DNA from: Roseibium porphyridii
Lineage (GTDB): Bacteria; Pseudomonadota; Alphaproteobacteria; Rhizobiales; Stappiaceae
Direction of reading: 5' to 3'
DNA length: 64,000 nt
Assembly: GCF_026191725.2 (NCBI RefSeq)
Contig: NZ_CP120863.1
Location: 186,001 to 250,000 of the forward strand
In this document: positions 8,833 through 18,292 of the stretch, in pieces
Layout: every line of letters starts with the position of its first letter
How positions within the stretch are numbered: position 1 is the first letter of the stretch
Notes under the pieces: generated by a model
The model's input: the letters and a program-made list of their open reading frames with translations, nothing else
What the model was told of the DNA's origin: nothing
The model's database searches: none
Position numbers and translations under genes: made by a program

Positions 8833-10503
8833 ATGAACCCCATCAATGAACGTATTTCGGTAGCACCGCAAATCCGCCCGCAAGACCTGGCAGAAATCGC
8901 ACAGCAGGGATTTCGATCCGTTATCTGTAACAGACCCGACGGGGAAGGCGCGGATCAACCGGTCTTTGAGGAAATCGAGGCCGCCGCGATGAAGCTCGGT
9001 CTCGAGGCACGTTATCTGCCTATTGTTGCGGGCAAGGTGCGAGACGAGGATGCGGACGACTTCGGCAAATTGATGGAGGAATTGCCAAAGCCGATTCTGG
9101 CCTATTGCCGCACGGGGACCCGCTCGGCAACACTTTGGTCCTTGTCGCAGGCTGAAACGCTGCCATTGGCCGATATTCTGGCCCAGACAAAGGCAGCCGG
9201 TTACGACATGGCGGGTGTTGTGCGTCGGATCGCCAATGGCGGACGGACGCCGACGGATGCAGTGGAAGATGCCAGGTTCGATGTCGTGGTTGTCGGCGGC
9301 GGAGCGGCGGGCATTTCGGTTGCTTCCAGCCTCCTCTCCAGAAAATCCGATCTGGACATCGCCATAATTGATCCGGCTGATGTGCACTATTACCAGCCCG
9401 GATGGACCATGGTCGGTGGCGGTATTTTTCACGCTTCCGATACGGCCCGGACCATGGGCTCACTCATTCCGAAAGGCGTGCACTGGATCAAGTCGGCGGT
9501 TGCCGCTTTCGAACCGAAAGACAATGCCATCCTTCTCGATGGTTGCCGCGTTGTGAAATACGGCCGCCTTGTGGTTTGCCCAGGACTCAAACTCGATTGG
9601 CACAAGGTCGAAGGGCTGGTCGACACGCTCGGCAAGAACGGTGTCACATCGAATTATCGCTACGACATGGCCCCTTACACCTGGCAACTGGTTCAAAAAA
9701 TGAAGGAAGGCCGTGCCGTCTTCACACAGCCACCCATGCCGATCAAATGTGCCGGTGCGCCGCAAAAGGCGATGTATCTGTCAGCAGATCACTGGAACAA
9801 GTCAGGACGGCTCGGCAAGATCGATATTCAGTTCATGAATGCCGGTGGTGCACTGTTCGGGGTCAAAGACTACGTTCCCGCCTTGATGGAATACATAGAG
9901 CTTTACGGCGCTGACCTGAATTTCTTTCACAACCTGATTGCCATCGACGGACCCTCCAAGAAAGCTGTTTTCGAGGTCAAGGTCCCCGATGCGGTGCCCA
10001 GGCAGATTGATGTCGAGTTTGACATGATCCATGTGACCCCACCCCAAGTCGCACCGGATTTTGTCCGGGTATCACCTCTCGCCGACGCGGCAGGCTGGAT
10101 TGACGTCGACCAGTCGACACTCAGGCACAAGACGTTTGAGAATATCTGGTCTCTGGGTGATGTCATGAATGCACCAAATGCCAAAACCGCTGCAGCTGCG
10201 CGCAAGCAGGCACCCGTTGTGGCGGAGAACATCGTTTCCGACATACAAGGCCATAGCGCCACGGCACAGTATGACGGTTATGGATCCTGTCCGCTAACGG
10301 TTGAGCGCGGCAAGATTGTACTTGCCGAGTTCGGTTATGGCGGAACGCTGTTGCCGAGCTTTCCGCGTTGGCTGGTGGACGGGACCAGGCCAACGCGGAC
10401 TGCATGGCTCTTGAAAGAACGCATTTTGCCACCCGTCTATTGGCGCGCCATGTTGCGTGGCAAGGAATGGATGGCAAAACCTGAAAAGGTCAGTGCTGCC
10501 TGA
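8833..10503 (+). CDS. DUF442 phosphatase/sulfurtransferase-like domain fused to sulfide:quinone oxidoreductase
   Basis: A 556-residue fusion. Residues 1-110 are a DUF442/TIGR01244 domain with the active-site loop YCRTGTRS, whose Cys92 could carry phosphate or persulfide sulfur. Residues from about 148 form a flavoprotein with the FAD motif VVGGGAAG and the mitochondrial-like (type II) SQR signature IKCAGAPQKAMYL. Cys306 and Cys486 (in YGSCP) correspond to human SQOR Cys201 and Cys379, the two redox cysteines. SQR oxidises sulfide at the membrane surface, passes electrons to quinone and produces persulfide, which the preceding dioxygenase can use. The ATG is preceded by AGGAGGC. Confidence 0.9.
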   Translation: MNPINERISVAPQIRPQDLAEIAQQGFRSVICNRPDGEGADQPVFEEIEAAAMKLGLEARYLPIVAGKVRDEDADDFGKLMEELPKPILAYCRTGTRSATLWSLSQAETLPLADILAQTKAAGYDMAGVVRRIANGGRTPTDAVEDARFDVVVVGGGAAGISVASSLLSRKSDLDIAIIDPADVHYYQPGWTMVGGGIFHASDTARTMGSLIPKGVHWIKSAVAAFEPKDNAILLDGCRVVKYGRLVVCPGLKLDWHKVEGLVDTLGKNGVTSNYRYDMAPYTWQLVQKMKEGRAVFTQPPMPIKCAGAPQKAMYLSADHWNKSGRLGKIDIQFMNAGGALFGVKDYVPALMEYIELYGADLNFFHNLIAIDGPSKKAVFEVKVPDAVPRQIDVEFDMIHVTPPQVAPDFVRVSPLADAAGWIDVDQSTLRHKTFENIWSLGDVMNAPNAKTAAAARKQAPVVAENIVSDIQGHSATAQYDGYGSCPLTVERGKIVLAEFGYGGTLLPSFPRWLVDGTRPTRTAWLLKERILPPVYWRAMLRGKEWMAKPEKVSAA

Positions 10504-10535
10504 CCGCAGTCGAAGAGTTCTTTCCCAACCTCCTT

Positions 10536-10559
10536 CGAGCCGGATTTCCGGCTCGTTTT
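10536..10559 (+). terminator. Intrinsic terminator after the sqr gene
   Basis: CGAGCCGG (10536-10543) pairs perfectly with CCGGCTCG (10548-10555) around a four-base loop, and TTTT follows. It lies between the SQR and SulP genes. Only 20 bp separate it from the SulP start, so it probably lowers, rather than abolishes, expression of the last gene. Confidence 0.7.
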
Positions 10560-10578
10560 GCACTCGAAAAGGCACAAG

Positions 10579-12363
10579 ATGATCCGGTTTCAGCGTTATT
10601 TGCCCATACTTGACTGGGGCAGCCGCTACGACAGGGAGACGGCGACCAGCGACTTGGTTGCCGCGGTGATCGTGACGATCATGCTGATCCCGCAGTCGTT
10701 GGCCTATGCGCTGCTCGCGGGACTTCCGCCGGAGGTCGGGCTCTACGCTTCCATTCTTCCTTTGGTCGCCTATGCAATTTTCGGCACCAGCCGGGCATTG
10801 GCCGTCGGCCCCGTTGCCGTCGTGTCGCTCATGACTGCTTCCGCGGTGGGTGAATTTGCTCAGCAGGGTACGCCGGAATATCTGGGCGCGGCTATCGTGC
10901 TGGCGTTTGTCTCGGGTCTGATGCTTGTGCTCATGGGGCTGTTTCGCCTCGGATTTCTGGCCAACCTCCTCAGTCACCCGGTCATCTCGGGCTTCATAAC
11001 CGCCTCAGGCCTTCTGATTGCTTCCAGCCAGCTGAAACATCTTCTCGGTGTTCCAGCACATGGCCACACGTTATACGACATTGTTCTGTCGATTGTGTCT
11101 CACCTCAATGAGGTCAACTGGATCACTTTCGCCATCGGGTTCAGCGCGACTGGGTTTCTGTTCTGGGTCAGGAAAAGCCTGAAAAAGATGTTGCTCGGTA
11201 TTGGGCTGAAGCCTTTTCTGGCCGACATCCTGACCAAGGCCGGGCCAGTGGCAGCGGTTGCTGCAACGACGATCCTATCTGCGGCGTTTGAATTGGGTGA
11301 GCGCGGTGTCAGGATTGTTGGCGATATTCCCTCCGGTTTGCCGGTACCGCAACTGCCATCCTTTGACAGCGACCTTTGGCTGGCCATGGCCGGGCCTGCG
11401 CTCCTGATTTCGGTCATCGGTTTCGTGGAGTCGGTTTCTGTCGCACAGACCCTTGCGGCCAAGAAACGCCAACGTATCGAACCGGATCAGGAACTGGTCG
11501 GCCTTGGTGCGTCCAACATTGCTTCAGCGGTCTCCGGCGGCTACCCGGTCACCGGCGGTTTCGCGCGCTCGGTGGTCAATTTCGATGCTGGTGCCGCAAC
11601 ACCTGCAGCCGGCGCATTCACGGCCGTCGGCATCGCGCTTGCGACGCTGTTTCTGACGCCGCTTTTGACCTTTCTGCCACAGGCCACGCTTGCAGCCACA
11701 ATCATCGTCGCCGTTCTATCGCTTGTTGATTTTGGTGCCATTCGACGCACCTACGCCTATTCCAAGAGCGACTTCGCAGCCATGGCGGCCACCATCCTTG
11801 TCACTCTGTTTTTTGGTGTCGAACAGGGCGTGGTGACAGGCGTCGGCCTGTCGATAGCGCTTTATCTTTATCGTTCCAGCCGGCCCCACACTGCGATTGT
11901 CGGAATCGTTCCAGGCACCGAACACTTTCGCAATGTTGACCGACACAAGGTGATTACCGGAGACAGCGTTCTGACATTGCGGGTCGATGAAAGCCTCTTT
12001 TTCGCCAATTCACGGTATCTGGAGGATCGGGTCTATGCCCTTGTGGCAGAAAACCCGGATATCGATCATGTGGTTCTGATGTGTCCCGCAGTAAATGCCG
12101 TTGATGCCAGCGCGCTTGAAAGCCTTGAAGAAATCAACCTCAGGCTCTCGGATTCGGACGTCACGTTTCATCTGTCGGAAGTCAAAGGTCCGGTCATGGA
12201 TCGATTGAAGCGCACCGATTTTCTGGATCACCTGACTGGTCAGGTGTTCTTGAGCCAATACGACGCCCTGTGCGCGCTCGATCCTTTGACGGCTCATATC
12301 GCGGAATCGCGCACGCCCAAGAAACCGGCTCGATCAGCCGTCTGGTCGGGACCCGAGATCTAG
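10579..12363 (+). CDS. SulP family anion permease with C-terminal STAS domain
   Basis: A 594-residue SLC26/SulP transporter. The N-terminal transmembrane block begins RYLPILDW and contains the family motif PQSLAYALLAGLPPEVGLYAS near residues 35-55. A second conserved block reads GGYPVTGGFARS. The cytosolic STAS domain occupies roughly residues 440-560. The ATG follows an AAAAGG ribosome site; the longest frame begins 7 codons earlier at a TTG. Members move sulfate, bicarbonate or organic anions. Placement directly after sulfide-oxidation genes suggests sulfate or sulfite movement, but substrate specificity is not encoded in a motif I can read. Confidence 0.88.
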   Translation: MIRFQRYLPILDWGSRYDRETATSDLVAAVIVTIMLIPQSLAYALLAGLPPEVGLYASILPLVAYAIFGTSRALAVGPVAVVSLMTASAVGEFAQQGTPEYLGAAIVLAFVSGLMLVLMGLFRLGFLANLLSHPVISGFITASGLLIASSQLKHLLGVPAHGHTLYDIVLSIVSHLNEVNWITFAIGFSATGFLFWVRKSLKKMLLGIGLKPFLADILTKAGPVAAVAATTILSAAFELGERGVRIVGDIPSGLPVPQLPSFDSDLWLAMAGPALLISVIGFVESVSVAQTLAAKKRQRIEPDQELVGLGASNIASAVSGGYPVTGGFARSVVNFDAGAATPAAGAFTAVGIALATLFLTPLLTFLPQATLAATIIVAVLSLVDFGAIRRTYAYSKSDFAAMAATILVTLFFGVEQGVVTGVGLSIALYLYRSSRPHTAIVGIVPGTEHFRNVDRHKVITGDSVLTLRVDESLFFANSRYLEDRVYALVAENPDIDHVVLMCPAVNAVDASALESLEEINLRLSDSDVTFHLSEVKGPVMDRLKRTDFLDHLTGQVFLSQYDALCALDPLTAHIAESRTPKKPARSAVWSGPEI

Positions 12364-12371
12364 TTTCAGGG

Positions 12372-12854
12372 TCAGTTGCTTTTTTGAGACTGCAGGATCG
12401 GGATGATCTTACGGCAAAATCTGAAGTGAACAGGCACTTTTTCGCCTTCCTGTACGAGCAACCCATCCGTGCCACGTGGCTGGACGGTCACCAGCTCGAT
12501 GGATTCACCACCATCGTTCAAAAGGCAGTTGATTGCGGCACGTTGTGTCATGCGACCGGCGCGCTCGGCCCCATAGACCTGGCAAATCCTGCCCGGCGTT
12601 TCCAGCAATCCCCGATAGATCACCAGGGCGGATCCCGGTTCGCTTCGGTCAACACGCGGCACAGGGCAATTTTCCAGTTCACGAACCCAGATCCCCTGGG
12701 CAAATTCAGCAAATCTCAAGTCAAGCGTCTTGCCCTGCAAAAGCGGGGCGGATTTGGGCACCTGGAAAAGACGATCTCCCTTGCCTGCATGCGCTGCAGA
12801 CGAGAGGGCAGCAAACAGGCTCGCCAGAAAGACAACATTCAATAGTTTTCGCAA
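12372..12854 (-). CDS. Secreted hypothetical protein, 160 residues
   Basis: I do not recognise the family. The product starts at TTG with a strong GGGAGGG site upstream, and has a clear signal peptide cleaved after SSAAHA near residue 23. The mature part contains four cysteines (ENCPV, RICQV, INCLL, RFCRK), suitable for two disulfides, and a hydrophilic C-terminus. It converges with sulP, 9 bp apart, and is divergent from mmcB. Periplasmic location is predicted; no function can be assigned. Confidence 0.65.
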   Translation of the reverse strand: MRKLLNVVFLASLFAALSSAAHAGKGDRLFQVPKSAPLLQGKTLDLRFAEFAQGIWVRELENCPVPRVDRSEPGSALVIYRGLLETPGRICQVYGAERAGRMTQRAAINCLLNDGGESIELVTVQPRGTDGLLVQEGEKVPVHFRFCRKIIPILQSQKSN

Positions 12855-13023
12855 GCGCCAGTTCCCTCCCGGTTTGGCATATCCAATCGGTCGACACCTC
12901 CGTGTGTGTGCCGCCCGAAACGACTTCTAGGACACGCAATTTCTCACGTCAGGTCAACTCCATCGTTTGTGCAACTTCTCAATGACCCTTGAAAAAATCG
13001 AACAAACATGGAACAAAATTAGA

Positions 13024-13533
13024 ATGAATAACGATATTGGGCAATCCCCAGGCAGGCTACAACTCGACGATCCATTGAAAGACGGGCGTCAGTCCGACAC
13101 AGCGCTAAAGGTTTGGCGCGGGACGGCGCGTTTGCTCCGGCAGCTCAACTTCGCTTCGCTTGCAGAAGTCACGCTTGCCTCTTCCCGTCGCGCTGATCTG
13201 ATTGCGCTCGGACCAAAACACGAAATATGGATTGTCGAAGTCAAATCCTCGATCGCCGACTTCCGAGCAGACAGCAAATGGCCAGACTATCGGGAGCACT
13301 GCGACCGTCTTTTTTTCGCAACTCATCCTGACGTCCCGCTGGACATTTTTCCGGATGAAGCGGGGCTGATTGTTTCCGACGGCTATGGCGCCGAAATCCT
13401 GCGCAATGCGCCTGAACACAAACTCGCTGCCGCGACGCGTAAATCAGTCACTCACAGATTTGCACGCCATGCTGCCAATCGCCTGCATTCCCTGTCGGAC
13501 CCCGACGGCACTCAGATGCTCGACCGGATGTAG
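13024..13533 (+). CDS. MmcB family putative DNA-repair nuclease
   Basis: About 169 residues matching the MmcB family of alphaproteobacteria. The core reads RRADLIAL, then EIWIVEVKSS with the PD-(D/E)xK-like E-V-K, then DSKWPDYREHCDRLFFA and the C-terminal APEHKLAAATRKS block. MmcB is a LexA-regulated DNA-damage protein in Caulobacter, proposed to act on mitomycin lesions. The start is uncertain: ATGs at 12982 and 13024 are both in frame and neither has a clear ribosome site. I prefer 13024 because homologues have only about 10-20 residues before the DGRQS motif. The photolyase gene follows on the same strand. Confidence 0.82.
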   Translation: MNNDIGQSPGRLQLDDPLKDGRQSDTALKVWRGTARLLRQLNFASLAEVTLASSRRADLIALGPKHEIWIVEVKSSIADFRADSKWPDYREHCDRLFFATHPDVPLDIFPDEAGLIVSDGYGAEILRNAPEHKLAAATRKSVTHRFARHAANRLHSLSDPDGTQMLDRM

Positions 13534-13606
13534 GGACACGCTCCGCAAATCCGAATGCAGTGCGCGGCGTAAAGATAACAAGGTCAATCGTCGGGTCTGC
13601 TCAACA

Positions 13607-15160
13607 GTGTCACCTTCAGTTCAAGTTGTCTGGTTCAAAAGAGATCTGCGAATACTGGATCATGAACCGCTAAAACGTGCTGCGCTGAGAGGCCAGGTCC
13701 TGCCGCTATATGTCGTTGAGCCTTCACTTTGGACCCAGCCGGATTTTTCCGCACGGCAGTATTCATTTCTACAGGAATGCCTTGAAGGCCTTAAGGAAGA
13801 TCTTGCGTTGCAAGGCCAGCCGTTGATCGTTCGCGTTGGCGCCGTGACTGATGTTTTGAACCGACTTTTGCAACAGACATCAATCGCGGGTCTTTGGTCT
13901 CACGAGGAGACGGGAAACGGCTGGACCTATCAGAGGGATAAACAGGTTGCTGACTGGTGCCGCACAAACGGGATCGTCTGGACTGAATGTCGACAAACCG
14001 GTGTCATTCGCCGCCTTGAGTCCAGAGACGGATGGGCAAATCGCTGGGACACTTTCATGGCCGTCGAGCCTATTGAAACGCCCTGTCTCAAAACCTTGTC
14101 CGGCATTGATCCCGGACATGTGCCGACAGCAAGTGAGATAGGCCTTTCGCCAGACCCGTGCAAAGGACGACAAATTGGCGGTAGAAAGGCTGCTCTGGAC
14201 ACACTGGAGAGCTTCCTTTTCAAGCGCGGAAAACCCTATCGCGCTGCAATGGCGACACCGGTCAAGGCCTTTGATGCTTGCTCCCGCCTGTCCCCGCACC
14301 TTGCGTTCGGAACGCTTTCCATGCGTGAAGTCGCACAGGCAACATGGGATCGACAGCGCAACCTGAAGCACTCAAACGAACCTGGCAAAAGCACGTGGCA
14401 GGGTGCCATGCGCTCCTTTTCCGGACGCCTCCACTGGCATTGCCACTTCATGCAGAAACTGGAAGACGAGCCGCGTCTGGAATTTGACAACCTGCATCGC
14501 GCCTATGACGGACTGAGGTCAAGGGAGCCGGACCAGACACGTCTGAGGGCCTGGCAAACCGGTGAAACCGGCCTACCTTTTGTCGACGCATGCATGCGTG
14601 CGCTTCATCAAACCGGCTGGATGAATTTCCGCATGCGAGCCATGCTGATGGCAGTTGCCAGTTATCATCTTTGGCTTGACTGGAGAGCTCCGGGGCTCCA
14701 TCTCGCCAGACTGTTTACAGACTACGAGCCGGGCATCCACTGGCCGCAAGTGCAGATGCAATCCGGGACGACCGGCATCAATACGATCAGGATCTACAAT
14801 CCGGTGAAACAGGGACAAGATCAGGATCCCACCGGCGACTTTGTTCGACGCTGGGTGCCTGAACTGGCCCAAATTGACCCAGCCTTTGTTCATGAGCCCT
14901 GGAAAGCGGACAACGCATCCAAGGTGCTCGACAAAACATATCCGTTTCCTGTGGTTGATCACCTGAGCGCAGCAAAGGAAGCACGGGAAAAAGTCTGGGC
15001 CGTTCGCAAGGGCTATGCCTTTCGGGGAAAGGCCGCCGATATCCAATCGAAACATGGCAGTCGAAAAAGCGGCATTCCAATGCGCGGACAGAGTGCGCGC
15101 CGCCGCAACACCCGCCGGAAGGATCCGAGGCAATCGGACCTCTTTGGAGACGGTGCATGA
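13607..15160 (+). CDS. Cryptochrome/deoxyribodipyrimidine photolyase family protein
   Basis: A 517-residue flavoprotein. The N-terminal photolyase antenna domain begins VVWFKRDLRILDHEPL. The C-terminal FAD-binding helical domain contains TGETGLPFVDACMRAL, TGWMNFRMRAMLM, the DYEPGIHWPQVQMQSGTTG block and RIYNPVKQ. Members repair UV photodimers using light or act as photoreceptors; this subgroup has not been proved to do either, as far as I can tell. The longest frame starts inside mmcB, so I chose the GTG that precedes the conserved N-terminus by five codons; no strong ribosome site is visible. The stop codon overlaps the DUF2256 start. Confidence 0.88.
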   Translation: MSPSVQVVWFKRDLRILDHEPLKRAALRGQVLPLYVVEPSLWTQPDFSARQYSFLQECLEGLKEDLALQGQPLIVRVGAVTDVLNRLLQQTSIAGLWSHEETGNGWTYQRDKQVADWCRTNGIVWTECRQTGVIRRLESRDGWANRWDTFMAVEPIETPCLKTLSGIDPGHVPTASEIGLSPDPCKGRQIGGRKAALDTLESFLFKRGKPYRAAMATPVKAFDACSRLSPHLAFGTLSMREVAQATWDRQRNLKHSNEPGKSTWQGAMRSFSGRLHWHCHFMQKLEDEPRLEFDNLHRAYDGLRSREPDQTRLRAWQTGETGLPFVDACMRALHQTGWMNFRMRAMLMAVASYHLWLDWRAPGLHLARLFTDYEPGIHWPQVQMQSGTTGINTIRIYNPVKQGQDQDPTGDFVRRWVPELAQIDPAFVHEPWKADNASKVLDKTYPFPVVDHLSAAKEAREKVWAVRKGYAFRGKAADIQSKHGSRKSGIPMRGQSARRRNTRRKDPRQSDLFGDGA

Positions 15161-15327
15161 AGATGCGCAGGAAAGGCGACCTGCCCGAAAAGCTATGCGC
15201 TTTCTGCGGTCGTCCGTTCTCGTGGCGCAGAAAATGGGTGAAGACGTGGGAAGACGTTCGATATTGTTCCGAACGTTGCCGCCGTCAGCGGTCGCCTGTT
15301 GAAGACTGCGCTGGCCGGACCGACTGA
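15157..15327 (+). CDS. DUF2256 small zinc-finger-like protein, 56 residues
   Basis: This gene begins with an ATGA overlap on the photolyase stop. The product contains CAFCGRPFSWRRKW, then WEDVRYCSERCRRQR: a C-x2-C ... C-x3-C arrangement with the F-x-WR-x-KW signature of DUF2256, probably binding one zinc. DUF2256 proteins are known companions of cryptochrome/photolyase-like genes. The overlap implies translational coupling and perhaps a complex with the flavoprotein. An imperfectly looped inverted repeat, GCGCTGG/CCAGCGC (15308-15314 and 15328-15334), spans the stop codon and may end both this transcript and the converging xylA transcript. Confidence 0.85.
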   Translation: MKMRRKGDLPEKLCAFCGRPFSWRRKWVKTWEDVRYCSERCRRQRSPVEDCAGRTD

Positions 15328-15351
15328 CCAGCGCAGAAATGTGCCGTCCTC

Positions 15352-16671
15352 TTAGACAAACAGATTGGCGAGGCTTTCCAGATATTCCTGCTTGCCGGAT
15401 TTCGGCTGAGGTTCCAGATCGCTGGTGTGCACCCTTTCAGCCAGAGTTTCAAGAGAAGAACCGCCCTTAAGTATTTCGGCGTTTTCCGGCTTTTGCCAAC
15501 CGGCATAGCGGTCATCGACGAAGCCTTTCATCCGGCCGTCCTCGATCATTTCGGCTGCCGCCTTCAAGCCACGCGCAATTGCGTCTGCAGAGCCGACATG
15601 CGCCTGGATCAAATCAACCGGATCAAGCGACTGACGTCGCAGTTTGGCATCGAAATTCGTACCGCCGCTGGTAAACCCGCCGGCCAACAGGATTTCATAA
15701 TAGGCCAGTGCCAGCTCAGGAACGTTCATGCCGAAATGATCGGTGTCCCAGCCACACTGATAATCGTTCCGGTTCATATCCACGGATCCGAAAATGCCGA
15801 GAGAACGCGCCATATGCAGTTCGTGTTCGAAGGAATGACCGGCCAGAATCGCATGGCCCTGTTCGATGTTCATCTTGACTTCGTTTTCCAGCCCATAGGC
15901 CTTCAGGAAGCCATAGACGGTCGCGACATCATAGTCGTACTGGTGTTTGGACGGTTCCTGAGGTTTTGGTTCAATCAGGATAGCGCCTTTGAAGCCGATC
16001 TTGTGTTTGTACTCGACCACCATGTTGAGGAACCGGCCGAGCTGATCAAGCTCTTGCTTGATGTTGGTGTTGAGCAGGGTTTCATAGCCCTCGCGCCCAC
16101 CCCAAAGGACATAGTTGGCACCGTTGAGGCGTTGGGTTACGTCCATGGCGTTCTTCACCTGCGCCGCCGCGTAAGCGAAGACATCCGGGTCCGGGTTCGT
16201 GGCAGCGCCGCTCATGAACCTGCGGTTGGAGAACATGTTCGCCGTTCCCCACAACAGGCCGATGCCGGTATCGGCCATTTTCTTTTCAAAGATATCGGCA
16301 ATCGCGTTTACGTTGGCATTGCTCTCGGCGAGCGTCTTGCCTTCAGGAGCGATATCCCGGTCATGGAATGTGAAGAACGGCATGCCCAGGATCTGGAACA
16401 TCTCAAACGCAACATCAGCCTTCAGCCGGGCCTGATCCATCGGGTCGCCGCCGGCAGCCATCCAGGATCTCATGAAGGTTTCGCCGCCGAATGGATCGGA
16501 CCCGGGCCAACAGAAATTGTGCCAGTAGCAAACCGCGAGGCGCAAATGGTCTTCCATGCGCTTGCCCAGAACAATTTCGTCCTTGTTGTAATGGCGGTAT
16601 GTCAGCGGATCGCGGCTCGACGGACCGGCATATTGAATCGGCTGCAAATCGCCAAAAAACCCAGTGCTCAT
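15352..16671 (-). CDS. xylA: Xylose isomerase
   Basis: A 439-residue class II xylose isomerase of typical length. The N-terminus has [10 protein letters not shown], and the catalytic and metal-site blocks [49 protein letters not shown] and [15 protein letters not shown] are all intact. It converts D-xylose to D-xylulose in the cytosol with divalent metal. The ATG has AAGGAGAT seven bases upstream. It is the last gene of the minus-strand xylose cluster, 20 bp after xylB. Confidence 0.97.
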   Translation of the reverse strand: MSTGFFGDLQPIQYAGPSSRDPLTYRHYNKDEIVLGKRMEDHLRLAVCYWHNFCWPGSDPFGGETFMRSWMAAGGDPMDQARLKADVAFEMFQILGMPFFTFHDRDIAPEGKTLAESNANVNAIADIFEKKMADTGIGLLWGTANMFSNRRFMSGAATNPDPDVFAYAAAQVKNAMDVTQRLNGANYVLWGGREGYETLLNTNIKQELDQLGRFLNMVVEYKHKIGFKGAILIEPKPQEPSKHQYDYDVATVYGFLKAYGLENEVKMNIEQGHAILAGHSFEHELHMARSLGIFGSVDMNRNDYQCGWDTDHFGMNVPELALAYYEILLAGGFTSGGTNFDAKLRRQSLDPVDLIQAHVGSADAIARGLKAAAEMIEDGRMKGFVDDRYAGWQKPENAEILKGGSSLETLAERVHTSDLEPQPKSGKQEYLESLANLFV

Positions 16672-16691
16672 AATCTAATCTCCTTGGAATT

Positions 16692-18143
16692 TCAGAAACC
16701 GGACTGCTTCAGAGCCGGATAAAGCTTGCGCCAGCGCCCGTAGGCCTCAGCGTATGATTCTGTCAGCGCGGGTCGGGGCTCTATGCTGGCCTTGATGGAT
16801 GGTTTTGAAAAAATACCCTCCGTCGTCCCAAGAGCAGCTGCTTGGCCAAGGCGTGCAGCCCCGAGCGATCCGCCAAAATCTCCGTCGACCGGAACGTCCA
16901 CGGTCACGTTCAACAGGCTGGCAATGATTTCCAGCCAGGTGTCGGAGCGCGATCCACCGCCCACCGCCAGCAGCCGGTCGACACGCGTGCCAGCGACACT
17001 CAAGGCCTCAAGGCAATCCTTCAAAGCGAAGGCAACACCATCGAGCACTGCATGGGTCAGTTCTGCATCGCCGGTGTCATGCGAGATCCCGAAAAACCCC
17101 GCGCGGATGTCGACGTCATTGTGCGGCGTCCGCTCACCGCCCAAATAGGGCAGGAATGAAACCGCCGAAGGCGCCGACACTTTCGAAAGTTCACCGGTCA
17201 GTGCCGCTGGTGTCTTTTTCAAGACACCCGCCAGCCAATTCAGACTGTCGGTTGCCGACAGGATCACCCCCATCTGGTGCCACGTGTCCGGTACGGCGTG
17301 GCAAAACGCGTGAACTGCGCCTGCAACATTTGGTGAAAACCGGTCATTTGTAACGAAGAGAACGCCCGACGTCCCCAGCGATACAAAGGCCGACCCTGGT
17401 TCGACGGCCCCTACTCCACATGCGGAGGCTGCGTTGTCGCCACCACCGCCCGCGACGACAGGAGCTTTTTCAATACCCCAGCGGGCGCAAAGATCCGGCT
17501 TCAGCACGCCGGATGGTGATGAGCCTTCCACAAGCCGTGGCATGTGAGCGCGTGTCAGACCTGTTGCTGCAAGAAGGTCGTCGCTCCAATCCCGCTTTGC
17601 AACATCCAGCCAAAGCGTCCCTGCGCTGTCCGACATGTCCCCCGCGTATTCACCGGTCAGCCTGAACCGGACATAGTCTTTCGGCAGCAGCACTTTGGCG
17701 GTTCGTGCAAAGATCTCAGGTTCGTTTTCACGCACCCATTGAAGTTTCGGTGCGGTAAAGCCCGGCATGACCAGGTTGCCGCCAAGCGACAAAAATTTCG
17801 GCTCAGCGTCCTGCAGTTCTGCACACTGCTTGCTTGAACGGCCATCGTTCCAGAGGATGCAGGGCCTGAGCGGTTTGCCGGCGTCATCCAGCAAAGTTGC
17901 CCCGTGCATATGACCGGAAAGGCCGATGCCCTTCACTGCAGCCAGCGCCCCTGGAGCTTCAGCCTTCAAAGCATCAAGAACGTTTTCACACGCTGTCCAC
18001 CAGCTGTCCGGGTCCTGCTCCGACCAACCGGGATGCGGACGCCCAACGGTCAGGTCCGACGTTGCCGAGGCAACCAGAGACTGGTCCTCATCAAGAAGAA
18101 TGGCTTTGACCGAGCTTGTGCCGATATCGAGACCGATATACAT
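16692..18143 (-). CDS. xylB: Xylulokinase
   Basis: A 483-residue FGGY-family kinase. DIGTSSVKAILLDE is the N-terminal phosphate motif. SGHMHGATLLD, LWNDGRSS and the C-terminal ATP-site AVGGGSRSDTWLEI are intact. It phosphorylates D-xylulose to xylulose 5-phosphate, feeding the pentose phosphate pathway. It lies immediately upstream of xylA and 149 bp downstream of xylG on the same strand. The hairpin in that gap may separate transport from catabolic gene expression. Confidence 0.95.
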   Translation of the reverse strand: MYIGLDIGTSSVKAILLDEDQSLVASATSDLTVGRPHPGWSEQDPDSWWTACENVLDALKAEAPGALAAVKGIGLSGHMHGATLLDDAGKPLRPCILWNDGRSSKQCAELQDAEPKFLSLGGNLVMPGFTAPKLQWVRENEPEIFARTAKVLLPKDYVRFRLTGEYAGDMSDSAGTLWLDVAKRDWSDDLLAATGLTRAHMPRLVEGSSPSGVLKPDLCARWGIEKAPVVAGGGGDNAASACGVGAVEPGSAFVSLGTSGVLFVTNDRFSPNVAGAVHAFCHAVPDTWHQMGVILSATDSLNWLAGVLKKTPAALTGELSKVSAPSAVSFLPYLGGERTPHNDVDIRAGFFGISHDTGDAELTHAVLDGVAFALKDCLEALSVAGTRVDRLLAVGGGSRSDTWLEIIASLLNVTVDVPVDGDFGGSLGAARLGQAAALGTTEGIFSKPSIKASIEPRPALTESYAEAYGRWRKLYPALKQSGF

Positions 18144-18257
18144 GAGGTGCGTTCCTCAAACTGCATCAAAAAGAAGGCCGAATCCCCGGACCGGGTATCG
18201 GCACGACGTATCTCGCGCCTGGCCGACCGGAGTGACCGGCGCATGCGCGAAGACCAT

Positions 18258-18285
18258 GGACCCGCGACACAATGATCGCGGGTCC
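18258..18285 (-). terminator. Hairpin between xylG and xylB
   Basis: GGACCCGCGA pairs perfectly with TCGCGGGTCC around an eight-base loop, 8 bp beyond the xylG stop codon. No T-run follows on the minus strand, so it may protect the xylFHG message from 3' degradation or act as a weak attenuator rather than a full terminator. Confidence 0.5.
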
Positions 18286-18292
18286 TGTTGGT

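Noticed and set aside
15427..16722. A 431-codon plus-strand frame opposite xylA
   Set aside because: It is an antisense shadow: xylA is complete with all family motifs, and the frame has no ribosome site or recognisable domain.
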